Both the position numbers and the translations under genes were made by a program. A stretch of 30,397 nt of DNA from an uncultured Moraxella sp. (GTDB lineage Bacteria > Pseudomonadota > Gammaproteobacteria > Pseudomonadales > Moraxellaceae): assembly GCA_937975585.1 (NCBI GenBank), contig CALJUC010000155.1:1-30397 (forward strand). Reading direction: 5' to 3'. Positions 8,861-16,440 of this stretch are shown piece by piece. The notes beneath the pieces were generated by a model that was given only the letters and a program-made list of their open reading frames with translations, made no database searches and was not told the origin of the DNA. Position 1 is the stretch's first letter. The number at the start of each line of letters is the position of its first letter.

Positions 8861-9586
8861 CTATTGATAGACTTTGGTGCCTTCGTGGTCACCCATGACC
8901 ACATTCAGTAACGCGCCCTGTTTTGACATATCGAAGACTTGTAGCGGCACATTGTGTTCACGCAATAAGGCAATCGCGGTCAAGTCCATCACACCCAATT
9001 TTTGGTCAAGCACTTGGTCAAAGGTTAATTCATCATATTTGACAGCATCGCTGTGTTGGCTTGGGTCTTTGTTGTATACGCCATCGACTTTGGTGGCTTT
9101 TAGGATTAAGTTCGCTTCAATCTCAATACCGCGTAGACACGCTGCTGTATCCGTGGTGAAGAATGGGTTGCCTGTACCCGCCACGAATACGCACACTTCG
9201 TTATTTTTTAGGTAACGAATTGCGTTACGGCTACTATAGTTCTCGGTCACTTCGCCAATCGGCAAGGCTGACATCAAACGGCATTTGATATTACGGCGCT
9301 CAAGCGCATCGCGTAATGCCAAGCCATTCATCACAGTGGCTAACATACCCATTTGGTCGCCAGTCACACGGCCAACCAAGCCTTGCTTTTGGAGTTGGCT
9401 ACCGCGGTACAGATTACCACCGCCAACCACGATACCCACTTGCACACCCAAACCGACTAAGTGCGCAATCGCTAGGCTCATACTGTCCAAGACACCAGAG
9501 TCGATACCCATGTCGTTTTTGCCTGCTAAGGCTTCACCGGAAAGTTTTAGCAAAATTCTTTGATAACGGGGGGCTTTATCAGACAT
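8861..9586 (-). CDS. pyrH: UMP kinase
   Basis: PyrH phosphorylates UMP to UDP, an essential step in pyrimidine nucleotide supply, as a hexamer of the amino-acid kinase fold. From ATG 9586 it has 241 residues, the normal length. The start MSDKAPRYQRILLKLSGEAL contains the phosphate-binding KLSGEAL, followed by VGIVVGGGNLYRG and the C-terminal VFDMSKQGALLNVVMG. The open frame runs 18 codons further upstream to 9640, but GAGGT lies six bases before the ATG at 9586 and the family begins there. It is the first gene of its transcription unit. Confidence 0.96.
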   Translation of the reverse strand: MSDKAPRYQRILLKLSGEALAGKNDMGIDSGVLDSMSLAIAHLVGLGVQVGIVVGGGNLYRGSQLQKQGLVGRVTGDQMGMLATVMNGLALRDALERRNIKCRLMSALPIGEVTENYSSRNAIRYLKNNEVCVFVAGTGNPFFTTDTAACLRGIEIEANLILKATKVDGVYNKDPSQHSDAVKYDELTFDQVLDQKLGVMDLTAIALLREHNVPLQVFDMSKQGALLNVVMGDHEGTKVYQ

Positions 9587-9630
9587 AACGACCTCTTTTT
9601 GATTATGATAAATGACGTTCAAATAGCGAA

Positions 9631-9639
9631 ATTTTACCA
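9631..9639 (-). promoter_or_regulatory. Candidate extended -10 promoter for pyrH
   Basis: The minus strand reads TGGTAAAAT, an extended -10 element (TG-N-TAAAAT), about 45 bases before the pyrH ATG. No good -35 box lies at 17 bases; a perfect TTGACA (9666-9671) is too far away at 29 bases. The assignment is weak. Confidence 0.3.
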
Positions 9640-9776
9640 AAATTAGCCTGATTTTGATAGCACTGTGTCAAATTATTCTCATCACTGGTTGATGACTGAT
9701 ATTATCGCTACAAAATACGCTGAGCTGTCACTGTTTGCTTTTCATTTGATGCGACTACCGATCAAGTCATCTTAGT

Positions 9777-9808
9777 AAAAAACCACTGACAATTATCAGT
9801 GGTTTTTT
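9777..9808. terminator. Rho-independent terminator downstream of rimO
   Basis: CCACTGA (9783-9789) pairs with TCAGTGG (9796-9802) around a six-base loop. It is flanked by six A residues on one side and six T residues on the other, so it could work in both directions. On the minus strand it lies 65 bases after the rimO stop and ends that transcript before pyrH. Confidence 0.9.
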
Positions 9809-9873
9809 ATGTATATCAAACAAAACAGTCATTATAGAACAGGCGCTAAAGAACACGCATTAGAGAACAGAGA

Positions 9874-11385
9874 TTAACCCGTAAAACTTGCAAATAAATC
9901 GTACTCGCTTGCCTCGTCAATGGTCACCGTTAAAAACTCGCCGACTTTGACACGTGCATCAATATTGTCCACATACACATGGCCATCAATCTCTGGCGCA
10001 TCAGCATAACTACGGCAAATGGCAATACCCTCTTCAGTATCAATCTCATCGACCAATACTTTTAGGGTTTTACCGACTTTTTCTTGTAGCTTTTCAGCGC
10101 TGATTTGTTGTTGGAGCGCCATCAGACGTTCATAGCGCTGTTGCTTAACCTCTTCTGGGACAGGGTTTGGCAAGTCATTAGCAACTGCTCCCTCAATTTC
10201 TGAATAAGTAAAGGCACCCACACGGTCAAGACGGGCTTGTTTGAGCCATTCAAGCAGATACTCGAAATCTTCTTCAGTTTCCCCGGGGAAACCTACTACG
10301 AAGGTTGAACGAATGACGATATCTGGACAAATTTCGCGCCATTTAGCAATACGTTCCAGTACATTTTCACTATGCGCAGGGCGTTTCATCGCTTTTAGTA
10401 CGCTTGGGCTAGCGTGTTGGAATGGAATATCCAAATATGGCAACAGCTTATCTTCGCTCATAAGCTTGACCACGTCATCCACATGCGGATAGGGATAGAT
10501 ATAGTGCAAACGCACCCAAATACCCAAATCATTCAATGCAGCACATAAGTCATAAAATTTCGACTTCAGTGGCATACCATTCCAAAAACTGGTTTTGTAC
10601 TTTAGGTCAACGCCATAAGCAGATGTGTCTTGCGAGATGATGAGTAGCTCTTTGACGCCTGCTTTTTTTAGCGCGGTCGCTTCAGTCATGATGCTGTCAA
10701 TCGGGCGTGATACCAAGTCACCGCGTAAGCTTGGAATAATGCAGAAAGTACAACGATGGTTACAGCCTTCAGAAATCTTGACATACGCATAATGCTTTGG
10801 CGTAAGCTTGATACCGGCATCATTGATGAGGTCGATTTTCGGGTCATAGTTTTTTGCTTTAGCGGGTTTTGGTACATGATGCGATACCGCGCTGACCACT
10901 TCGTCATACGCATGTGCACCGGTTACCGCAAGTACAGACGGGTGCATGGTTTTGATTTTTTCGGCATCTTTGCCCAAACAGCCGGTGACGATAACCTTAC
11001 CGTTCTTGTTAATCGCCTCGCCAATCGCATCAAGCGACTCTTGTACGGCTGACTCGATAAAGCCACAGGTATTCACCACCACCAAATCTGCCCCATCGTA
11101 ATCACTCGCGACTTGGTAACCATCACGGGTCAACTCGGTAATAATGCGCTCACTATCAACCAAGGCTTTCGGGCAACCGAGTGATACGAAACCAATTTTT
11201 GGTGCTTGACCATTGGCCACGTTTTGATTGGCCGCTGTTTCGTTGGCTAAAGTCGCCGTTTGTGCCAAATTACGGTTTTCATTGTGATTGGCTAAATGGT
11301 GGTTAGCAGCTATTGTGTCGGATGAGGTGTCGGTAAGGGTTTGGCTGGTAGAATTAGGGTTAAACACTTGCGGTTGGCTTGGCAT
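9874..11385 (-). CDS. rimO: RimO, ribosomal protein S12 methylthiotransferase
   Basis: RimO is a radical-SAM enzyme that methylthiolates a conserved Asp of ribosomal protein S12. It has the N-terminal UPF0004 domain with its cluster cysteines (SLGCPK, NTCGF, VTGCLG), the radical-SAM motif CNHRCTFC, and a C-terminal TRAM domain. The SLGCPKALVDSER start is diagnostic of RimO rather than MiaB. From the ATG at 11385 it has 503 residues. About 60 of these form an N-terminal Asn/Ala/Thr-rich extension before KIGFVSLGCPK, which E. coli RimO lacks. A GTG three codons upstream (11394) is also possible; neither start has a clear ribosome binding site. It is divergent from ntrB and ends at its own terminator. 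Confidence 0.93.
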   Translation of the reverse strand: MPSQPQVFNPNSTSQTLTDTSSDTIAANHHLANHNENRNLAQTATLANETAANQNVANGQAPKIGFVSLGCPKALVDSERIITELTRDGYQVASDYDGADLVVVNTCGFIESAVQESLDAIGEAINKNGKVIVTGCLGKDAEKIKTMHPSVLAVTGAHAYDEVVSAVSHHVPKPAKAKNYDPKIDLINDAGIKLTPKHYAYVKISEGCNHRCTFCIIPSLRGDLVSRPIDSIMTEATALKKAGVKELLIISQDTSAYGVDLKYKTSFWNGMPLKSKFYDLCAALNDLGIWVRLHYIYPYPHVDDVVKLMSEDKLLPYLDIPFQHASPSVLKAMKRPAHSENVLERIAKWREICPDIVIRSTFVVGFPGETEEDFEYLLEWLKQARLDRVGAFTYSEIEGAVANDLPNPVPEEVKQQRYERLMALQQQISAEKLQEKVGKTLKVLVDEIDTEEGIAICRSYADAPEIDGHVYVDNIDARVKVGEFLTVTIDEASEYDLFASFTG

Positions 11386-11765
11386 GGCGGTCACTTTTGG
11401 CTAGGCAATAATAAAAATTGCAAAAATGCAGACTAAACCGTGTATTTTAATCGTTTTAGCCCTAAATTACCACGCGATTTTAGGCCGTGTTTATACAGCC
11501 TTTATGTTGAACTTGTTGATGAGTTGCCTAATACTGGTGCAAAATTTGCCAATCTATGGCGTAATTCACAGCGTCAAACCCATAAACTTTCACTTTTTTT
11601 GTGCATATTTGGTTAGTTTTGGGTAATTTTGCCACAACAAATCAAATATCAATGGCATTAAACTTGGTATTATGTTTGCAACATCCTATTGCTAATAAGG
11701 TCAGGTAAACTTACCTCGGCCACTGATTCGTGCCTGATGTTTAGATAATAATAGTAACCATTGTC
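11386..11765. other. Intergenic region between divergent rimO and ntrB
   Basis: This roughly 380-base AT-rich spacer must hold promoters for both directions. A plus-strand frame at 11426-11626 has no ribosome binding site and looks accidental. A sigma-54-like element is listed separately. No strong sigma-70 promoter stands out in either direction. Confidence 0.6.
11653..11668 (+). promoter_or_regulatory. Weak sigma-54-like element upstream of ntrB
   Basis: TGGCAT, five bases, then TTGGT resembles the sigma-54 consensus TGGCAC-N5-TTGCA/T with the right GG-to-GG spacing of ten bases. The invariant GC at -12 reads GG here. The overlap with TATTAT (11668-11673) gives an alternative sigma-70 -10 box without a matching -35. 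It lies about 100 bases before ntrB, a gene often under nitrogen control. Confidence 0.25.
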
Positions 11766-13001
11766 GTGGCAAAACCTATGAACTTAAATGGCCTCTATCA
11801 GCCTGTGTTGAATAACCTATTGACTGCCGTTCTGTTGGTCGATAGTGAGTTTCGTATTACTTGGGCGAATGCGACGGCTGAGCAAATCCTCTCTACTAGC
11901 AGCAGTCAGTTATGCCAGTACAGTATTTTTGCTTTGTTACGTACCATTAAAAAAGATAATGACCCTGATGATGATAAAGAATATGACTCATTGCAACAGC
12001 AATTTGAACACTGCCGCGCGCTTCACCAAACCTTTATTCAGCATGATGTGACGATTGTGGGCGTTACCCAACCCTTATTAGTCAATTATGGGATATCAAC
12101 GGTTGATAACGCTCATTCACAATACGATAGCGTTGACAGTAAGGATGACTTTTTCTATTTAGTGGAAATCTGGTCAAAAGATAGACAAAGCCGTATCCAC
12201 CAAGAGCAACAACAGCACGCGCAACACCATGCCACTCGTCAGATTATCCGTGGTTTGGCGCATGAGGTAAAAAACCCCTTGGCAGGGATTTATGGGGCCA
12301 GTCAATTGCTGCAAAAGAGTATGGCAAAATTTGACCAACTTGATATGCGGCATCTTGATACGGATACCGCGCAAGCCTTACAAACGATACAGCAAAAATC
12401 ACAGACGTATTTATCGATTATCGTTGATGAAACGAAACGGCTGAATACCTTGGTCAATCAATTACTCGGTTCGTCTAACTTGCCTAATTGGCAGATGGTC
12501 AATATCCATGAACCGCTTGAGCAAGTACTGGCGTTGGTCAGTGTCGCTGAAGGTAGTGAACAGCTTAAGTTCATCCGCGATTATGATTTATCGTTGCCAG
12601 AAATCAAAGCGGATAACGATGCCTTGGTTCAAGTGTTTTTAAACTTGGTGAATAATGCGATTCAAGCGCTACAAGAACACCCAGTATCAGAGCCAACAAT
12701 TACCCTACGGACACGTATCGCCTATCAGCAAACTATCGGTGATATCCGTTATAAAAGCTTGCTAAAAATTGACGTGGTTGACAATGGCATCGGCATTGAT
12801 AGCGCATTATTGCCGCAGATTTTTTTCCCATTAGTAACCGGACGCGCCAATGGCACAGGTTTGGGACTGGCCTTGGTACAGGATATCGTCCAACGTCACC
12901 ACGGTATGGTCACTGTCGAATCCCAGCCGCATCATACCCAATTTAGTGTATTTTTACCTTGGCGGTCACAAACACAAGACCCGACTAGCCCGACAGCTTA
13001 A
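11766..13001 (+). CDS. ntrB: NtrB (GlnL), nitrogen-regulation sensor histidine kinase
   Basis: NtrB is the cytoplasmic PII-controlled kinase/phosphatase of NtrC. The 411-residue protein has no membrane segment. An N-terminal PAS domain (about residues 13-135) begins LLTAVLLVDSEFRITWANA. The H-box IIRGLAHEVKNPLAG places the phospho-accepting His at residue 166. The N-box (NLVNNAIQAL), G1 (DVVDNGIGID) and G2 (NGTGLGLALV) follow. E. coli NtrB is shorter (349 residues); the extra length is an acidic/Gln-rich stretch between PAS core and H-box (about 62-150). The start is GTG 11766, with ATG 11778 as an alternative; neither has a clear ribosome binding site. ntrC follows after 90 bases. Confidence 0.92.
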   Translation: MAKPMNLNGLYQPVLNNLLTAVLLVDSEFRITWANATAEQILSTSSSQLCQYSIFALLRTIKKDNDPDDDKEYDSLQQQFEHCRALHQTFIQHDVTIVGVTQPLLVNYGISTVDNAHSQYDSVDSKDDFFYLVEIWSKDRQSRIHQEQQQHAQHHATRQIIRGLAHEVKNPLAGIYGASQLLQKSMAKFDQLDMRHLDTDTAQALQTIQQKSQTYLSIIVDETKRLNTLVNQLLGSSNLPNWQMVNIHEPLEQVLALVSVAEGSEQLKFIRDYDLSLPEIKADNDALVQVFLNLVNNAIQALQEHPVSEPTITLRTRIAYQQTIGDIRYKSLLKIDVVDNGIGIDSALLPQIFFPLVTGRANGTGLGLALVQDIVQRHHGMVTVESQPHHTQFSVFLPWRSQTQDPTSPTA

Positions 13002-13091
13002 AAGCCCAACCATATAAAATAAAGCCATTAATCACGTTTAGCACTGAATAATGACACTTTAGTTAGCATCCAATACCAAGGATATTCACTT

Positions 13092-14969
13092 ATGAACCTA
13101 ATGACCAACACATCTGCGCCTTCTTTTGTCACATCGACCAGTAATCGTGTGTGGGTGATTGATGATGACGTGGCGTTACGTACTATCTTGCAAGATGCCT
13201 TGACGGATGCAGGTTTTGAGGTACAAACCTTTGGTCAAGCCAAACTTGCATGGCAAACATTGGAAAATCTCAAACACCATCAGACGACCAACAACTTGCC
13301 AAATGTCATTATTACCGATATTCGTATGCCAATGATGGATGGTTTAAGCTTTAGCGAAAAAATGCGTGAGCACTTCCCCACCATTCCAGTGATTATCATG
13401 ACGGCCCATGCCGATGTACAGTCTGCCGTAGACAGCTACCAAACAGGGGCGTTTGATTATCTGCCCAAGCCATTTGATTTGGACGATGCGGTTCTGGTCA
13501 TCCAAAAAGCCATGGCACAGTCGGTTGCAGATAACCAATCTATCAATAATCATGCACTCAATCATCATACGCTAGGCAACCCAGCACTGAATAACCAATC
13601 TGCGGCGAATACATCCCAGTCTGTCGACTTTACCAATGACTCACAGGCTTATGGACAATCTAGCACGCAGTTTGTTAATCGCGATAATGCCGCATCAAGC
13701 AAAAGCACGCACACCGCTGATACCCCATCCGGTATCGTTGGTCAATCAGCGGCCATGCAAAAGGTGTTTCGGGCGATTGGCCGCTTATCGCATACACCGA
13801 TGACTGTGCTAATCACGGGCGAGTCAGGTACGGGTAAAGAGCTGATTGCGCAAGCCTTACATGACCATTCACCACGCAAAAACAAGCCTTTTATCGCCTT
13901 AAACATGGCCGCCATTCCGCATGACTTAATCGAGGCTGAATTGTTCGGCCATGAAAAAGGCGCGTTTACCGGTGCTACTACGACTCGACCAGGTCGCTTT
14001 GAACAAGCCCATGGCGGCACCCTATTTTTGGATGAAATTGGTGACATGCCGTTACCGACACAAACGCGATTATTACGCGTCTTGGCCAATGGTGAGTTTT
14101 TCCGAGTCGGTGGACAAAATCCCATCAAAGTCGATGTGCGAATTATTGCCGCAACGCACCAGCATTTAGAGCAGTTGGTGAAGCAAGGCAGATTCCGTGA
14201 GGACTTGTTTTATCGACTCAATGTTATTCGGTTGTCATTACCGGCATTACGCGAACGCCGCGAAGATATTCCGCTTTTAGTCAATTACTTTATGCACCGT
14301 ATTGCCCATAGTATGCAGACCCAAATCAAGACCATGTCAGCAGCGGCGATGCAAGTGCTACAAGCTTATGACTGGCAAGGCAACGTACGTCAACTCGAAA
14401 ATGTTTGCCGTTGGCTAGCGGTGATGGCAACCGGACAGCAAGTTCAAATCAGTGACTTACCACCCGAGATTTTGGTGTTTTATCAACAGCAATTAGCCAA
14501 TCAAGCGGCTAATATTAACAATGCAATGCCGTTTCCTCAGAGTGCAAATCACGCTAATACCCATTCAAACGCTGGCTTTACAACGCAAACACATCAACCA
14601 TCGTTAATGTCGAATACCGCAAATAATACTGGCCACTCTACTTTACCAACAACATTAACGTCGCACTTGTTAGCTGAGCAAATGACCAATCCTGCATCAG
14701 GCAGTTTTTTGCCTATCAGTAATGACGGTGTAGCCGCTGTTAACAATTCACTCACCGCTGCTGATTGGTTAAGCCCATTACGCGAATGGGCGCAACAAGC
14801 GTTGGCGCGTGGCGAACAAGGTATTCTACAGACCGCAACCTTAGACTTTGAAAAATGCTTACTTGAAGTGGCGCTACAATTTACGGATAATCATAAAGGC
14901 CAAGCGGCTGAATTACTCGGTTGGGGGCGCAATACCGTAACGCGAAAATACCAACAACTGCTCAAATAG
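13092..14969 (+). CDS. ntrC: NtrC (GlnG), sigma-54-dependent response regulator with enlarged linkers
   Basis: NtrC, once phosphorylated by NtrB, activates sigma-54 promoters of nitrogen-assimilation genes. It has a receiver domain (residues 18-140; acidic pocket DDD 24-26, phosphoacceptor Asp76, Lys126) and an AAA+ domain (about 213-450; Walker A GESGTGKE 243-250, sigma-54 contact loop GAFTGA 290-295, Walker B LFLDEIGD 311-318). A C-terminal Fis-type helix-turn-helix (about 597-622) ends AAELLGWGRNTVTRKYQ. It is 625 residues, much longer than the roughly 470 usual. The excess lies in two Asn/Gln/Ser/Thr-rich linkers, 142-212 and about 465-555. AAGGA lies nine bases before the ATG. It follows ntrB and probably shares its transcript. 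Confidence 0.93.
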   Translation: MNLMTNTSAPSFVTSTSNRVWVIDDDVALRTILQDALTDAGFEVQTFGQAKLAWQTLENLKHHQTTNNLPNVIITDIRMPMMDGLSFSEKMREHFPTIPVIIMTAHADVQSAVDSYQTGAFDYLPKPFDLDDAVLVIQKAMAQSVADNQSINNHALNHHTLGNPALNNQSAANTSQSVDFTNDSQAYGQSSTQFVNRDNAASSKSTHTADTPSGIVGQSAAMQKVFRAIGRLSHTPMTVLITGESGTGKELIAQALHDHSPRKNKPFIALNMAAIPHDLIEAELFGHEKGAFTGATTTRPGRFEQAHGGTLFLDEIGDMPLPTQTRLLRVLANGEFFRVGGQNPIKVDVRIIAATHQHLEQLVKQGRFREDLFYRLNVIRLSLPALRERREDIPLLVNYFMHRIAHSMQTQIKTMSAAAMQVLQAYDWQGNVRQLENVCRWLAVMATGQQVQISDLPPEILVFYQQQLANQAANINNAMPFPQSANHANTHSNAGFTTQTHQPSLMSNTANNTGHSTLPTTLTSHLLAEQMTNPASGSFLPISNDGVAAVNNSLTAADWLSPLREWAQQALARGEQGILQTATLDFEKCLLEVALQFTDNHKGQAAELLGWGRNTVTRKYQQLLK

Positions 14970-14984
14970 CGATAAATGAACGAT

Positions 14985-15040
14985 AGACAGGATGACTAGA
15001 ACAAGATGACTAAGACAAAATGACTAGGATAGGATGACTA
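14985..15040 (+). repeat. Four tandem 14-bp repeats forming a chain of ATGA-coupled mini-ORFs
   Basis: Four 14-base units (14985-14998, 14999-15012, 15013-15026, 15027-15040) all end in ATGACTA, and most have a purine-rich stretch before the ATG. The period is not a multiple of three. The ATGs at 14992, 15006 and 15020 each open a five-codon frame (MTRTR, MTKTK, MTRIG), whose TGA overlaps the next ATG as ATGA. The fourth ATG (15034) starts the 68-residue gene. An earlier ATG at 14976 opens a seven-codon frame seven bases after the ntrC stop. The structure is read directly; a role in coupled re-initiation is inferred. Confidence 0.9.
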
Positions 15041-15240
15041 TGGCCACACTTGACCTAACAACAGCCGAGCTTGATTTATTACTCAATGCCCTACAAACCT
15101 GGAAAGCGCACACGGAGCGTCATCTTAGCGAGCGTGATGCGCAAGGTTGGGATAGTACCGAGCAACTTGCGCGCATCCAAGCAATTGATGAGCTACAAGA
15201 ACGGTTATTTGCCATGACCAATCCTCAAGGCGCATCTTAA
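15034..15240 (+). CDS. Small hypothetical protein, 68 residues
   Basis: I do not recognise this protein. It begins MTMATLDLTTAELDLLLNAL and is predicted mostly helical, with a charged middle (KAHTERHLSERDAQGWDSTEQ) and a second amphipathic helix (QLARIQAIDELQERLFAM). There is no signal peptide, membrane segment or cysteine, so it is probably a small cytoplasmic, perhaps dimerising, protein. The ATG at 15034 is in the last 14-bp repeat; a second in-frame ATG lies at 15040, with GGATAGGA upstream. It sits 64 bases after ntrC and 22 bases before the kinase gene, so it probably belongs to the same operon. Coding status is supported by this tight spacing and an ordinary residue composition. Confidence 0.65.
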   Translation: MTMATLDLTTAELDLLLNALQTWKAHTERHLSERDAQGWDSTEQLARIQAIDELQERLFAMTNPQGAS

Positions 15241-15262
15241 TCGATTTTTTCGTTTCTTATAA

Positions 15263-16171
15263 ATGATGTCAGCGTCTCATCACCCTGCGTTAAGCGAGTT
15301 ACAGCTATTGTCGGTTAACTCGCTTAATCACACCCAACTTTGGCGTGGTCGATGGCAAGCTTCCGCCACTTTACCCGCCGTTCCTGTATTGATCAAACAA
15401 TTACAGCCAAATTCCCCTGACTGGCTCTATCACCAATGGTTGAATGCTTATCAGGCGTTAACCGCTTGCCAGCCACTCGCTATTACCAACAAACACAGCC
15501 ACGATACTACTTCACAGTCTTATGGCTCACCGTCTTATGGGATTAGTGAATTAATCACGGCGGATTTGTCCCAAGATGCGCCTTACTGGGTGCTAGGTTA
15601 TTATGATGGTGTCACCCTGTCGCAGCGATTATTAGTGACAGATTTTGATTGGTTTCAACGATTAAGTGTGGCCATCAGGGTATGTCAGTTAGTTGATCGC
15701 ATTCATTGCTTAGGCTATTTACATCGTGATATTAAACCAAGCAATATCTTACTGACCCATTCTGATAAATTAATTCTGTTAGACTTTGGTTTGGCACAAG
15801 CGTTAACTGACCTTCAATCGGCAACACAGGATTCAGCTATTCATCGCTCAACCACTGCCGGTACGCCTGCGTACATGAGCCCTGAACAGCTGACGGGGCA
15901 AGCATTAACCCAACAAAGTGACTATTATAGTTTAGGCGTTGTACTATTTGAGCTATTTAGCGGCACTCGACCATTTAGTGCCCATCATCTTCATGATTGG
16001 GCATTGGCGCATTGCCAACAACCTATTCCCCTATTACCTAATATCGCTCAATTATCCGCGCATCAACAAACACAACTACAGCACATAATCGATAGCTTAC
16101 TGGCAAAATCAACCCAATATCGTGCCATAGCACTGAGTGATATCGTAGCAGAATTAAATGATTTTATTTAA
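15263..16171 (+). CDS. Divergent Hanks-type serine/threonine protein kinase
   Basis: This is a soluble 302-residue protein that is only a kinase domain. The C-lobe is intact: HRDIKPSN (154-161, with catalytic Asp156, Lys158 and Asn161), DFG (174-176), the activation segment TAGTPAYMSPEQ (198-209), Asp220 in SDYYSLGVVLFEL, and Arg287. The N-lobe is degenerate. A beta-3 lysine is present (VLIKQL, Lys45), but no glycine-rich GxGxxG loop is recognisable and the alpha-C region (50-66) has no glutamate. No sensor or membrane segment follows. It is 22 bases after the 68-residue gene in the ntrBC direction. The start is ATG 15263 or 15266, without a clear ribosome binding site. The substrate is unknown; activity is likely but not certain. 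Confidence 0.85.
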   Translation: MMSASHHPALSELQLLSVNSLNHTQLWRGRWQASATLPAVPVLIKQLQPNSPDWLYHQWLNAYQALTACQPLAITNKHSHDTTSQSYGSPSYGISELITADLSQDAPYWVLGYYDGVTLSQRLLVTDFDWFQRLSVAIRVCQLVDRIHCLGYLHRDIKPSNILLTHSDKLILLDFGLAQALTDLQSATQDSAIHRSTTAGTPAYMSPEQLTGQALTQQSDYYSLGVVLFELFSGTRPFSAHHLHDWALAHCQQPIPLLPNIAQLSAHQQTQLQHIIDSLLAKSTQYRAIALSDIVAELNDFI

Positions 16172-16236
16172 CTAATTGATTTTTATAAAAATGATAAAAA
16201 ATTTTAGTTTTTTTGCGATTTTTTTATAAAAAGTTC

Positions 16237-16264
16237 TTGACGCAAAATTTAAATTCTATATAAT
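16237..16264 (+). promoter_or_regulatory. Strong sigma-70 promoter for tRNA-Leu
   Basis: TTGACG (16237-16242) and a perfect TATAAT (16259-16264) are separated by 16 bases, with A/T tracts upstream that resemble an UP element. The expected start is near 16271, about 25 bases before the mature tRNA. Confidence 0.85.
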
Positions 16265-16295
16265 ACGCAACCACTGAGACGCAGTAACAACCGAT

Positions 16296-16380
16296 GGGGT
16301 TGTGGCGAAATTGGTAGACGCACTGGATTTAGGTTCCAGCGCCGCGAGGCGTGAGAGTTCGAGTCTCTCCAACCCCACCA
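16296..16380 (+). tRNA. tRNA-Leu (anticodon UAG)
   Basis: This 85-base sequence folds as a class II tRNA. The acceptor GGGGTTG (16296-16302) pairs with CAACCCC (16370-16376), followed by A and an encoded CCA. The D-arm contains AAATTGGTAGA. The anticodon stem CTGGA/TCCAG closes the loop TTTAGGT, giving anticodon TAG, which reads CUA and other CUN leucine codons. The long variable arm (CGCCGCGAGGCG region) and GTTCGAGTC T-loop fit leucine tRNA. It has its own promoter and terminator. Confidence 0.95.
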
Positions 16381-16413
16381 ATTAAGTTGTTACCAACGCT
16401 TAGTCTAGATACT

Positions 16414-16440
16414 AAAAACCACCGTTAAGGTGGTTTTTTT
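16414..16440 (+). terminator. Rho-independent terminator after tRNA-Leu
   Basis: CCACC (16419-16423) pairs with GGTGG (16429-16433) around a five-base loop, preceded by five A residues and followed by seven T residues. It lies 34 bases after the tRNA. Confidence 0.88.

Noticed and set aside
11426..11626. Plus-strand frame of 66 hydrophobic residues between rimO and ntrB
   Set aside because: No ribosome binding site, biased composition from AT-rich DNA, and it lies in the region needed for two divergent promoters.
13742..14128. 128-residue minus-strand frame opposite the NtrC AAA+ domain
   Set aside because: The sense strand encodes intact Walker A, GAFTGA and Walker B motifs, so the antisense frame is coincidental.
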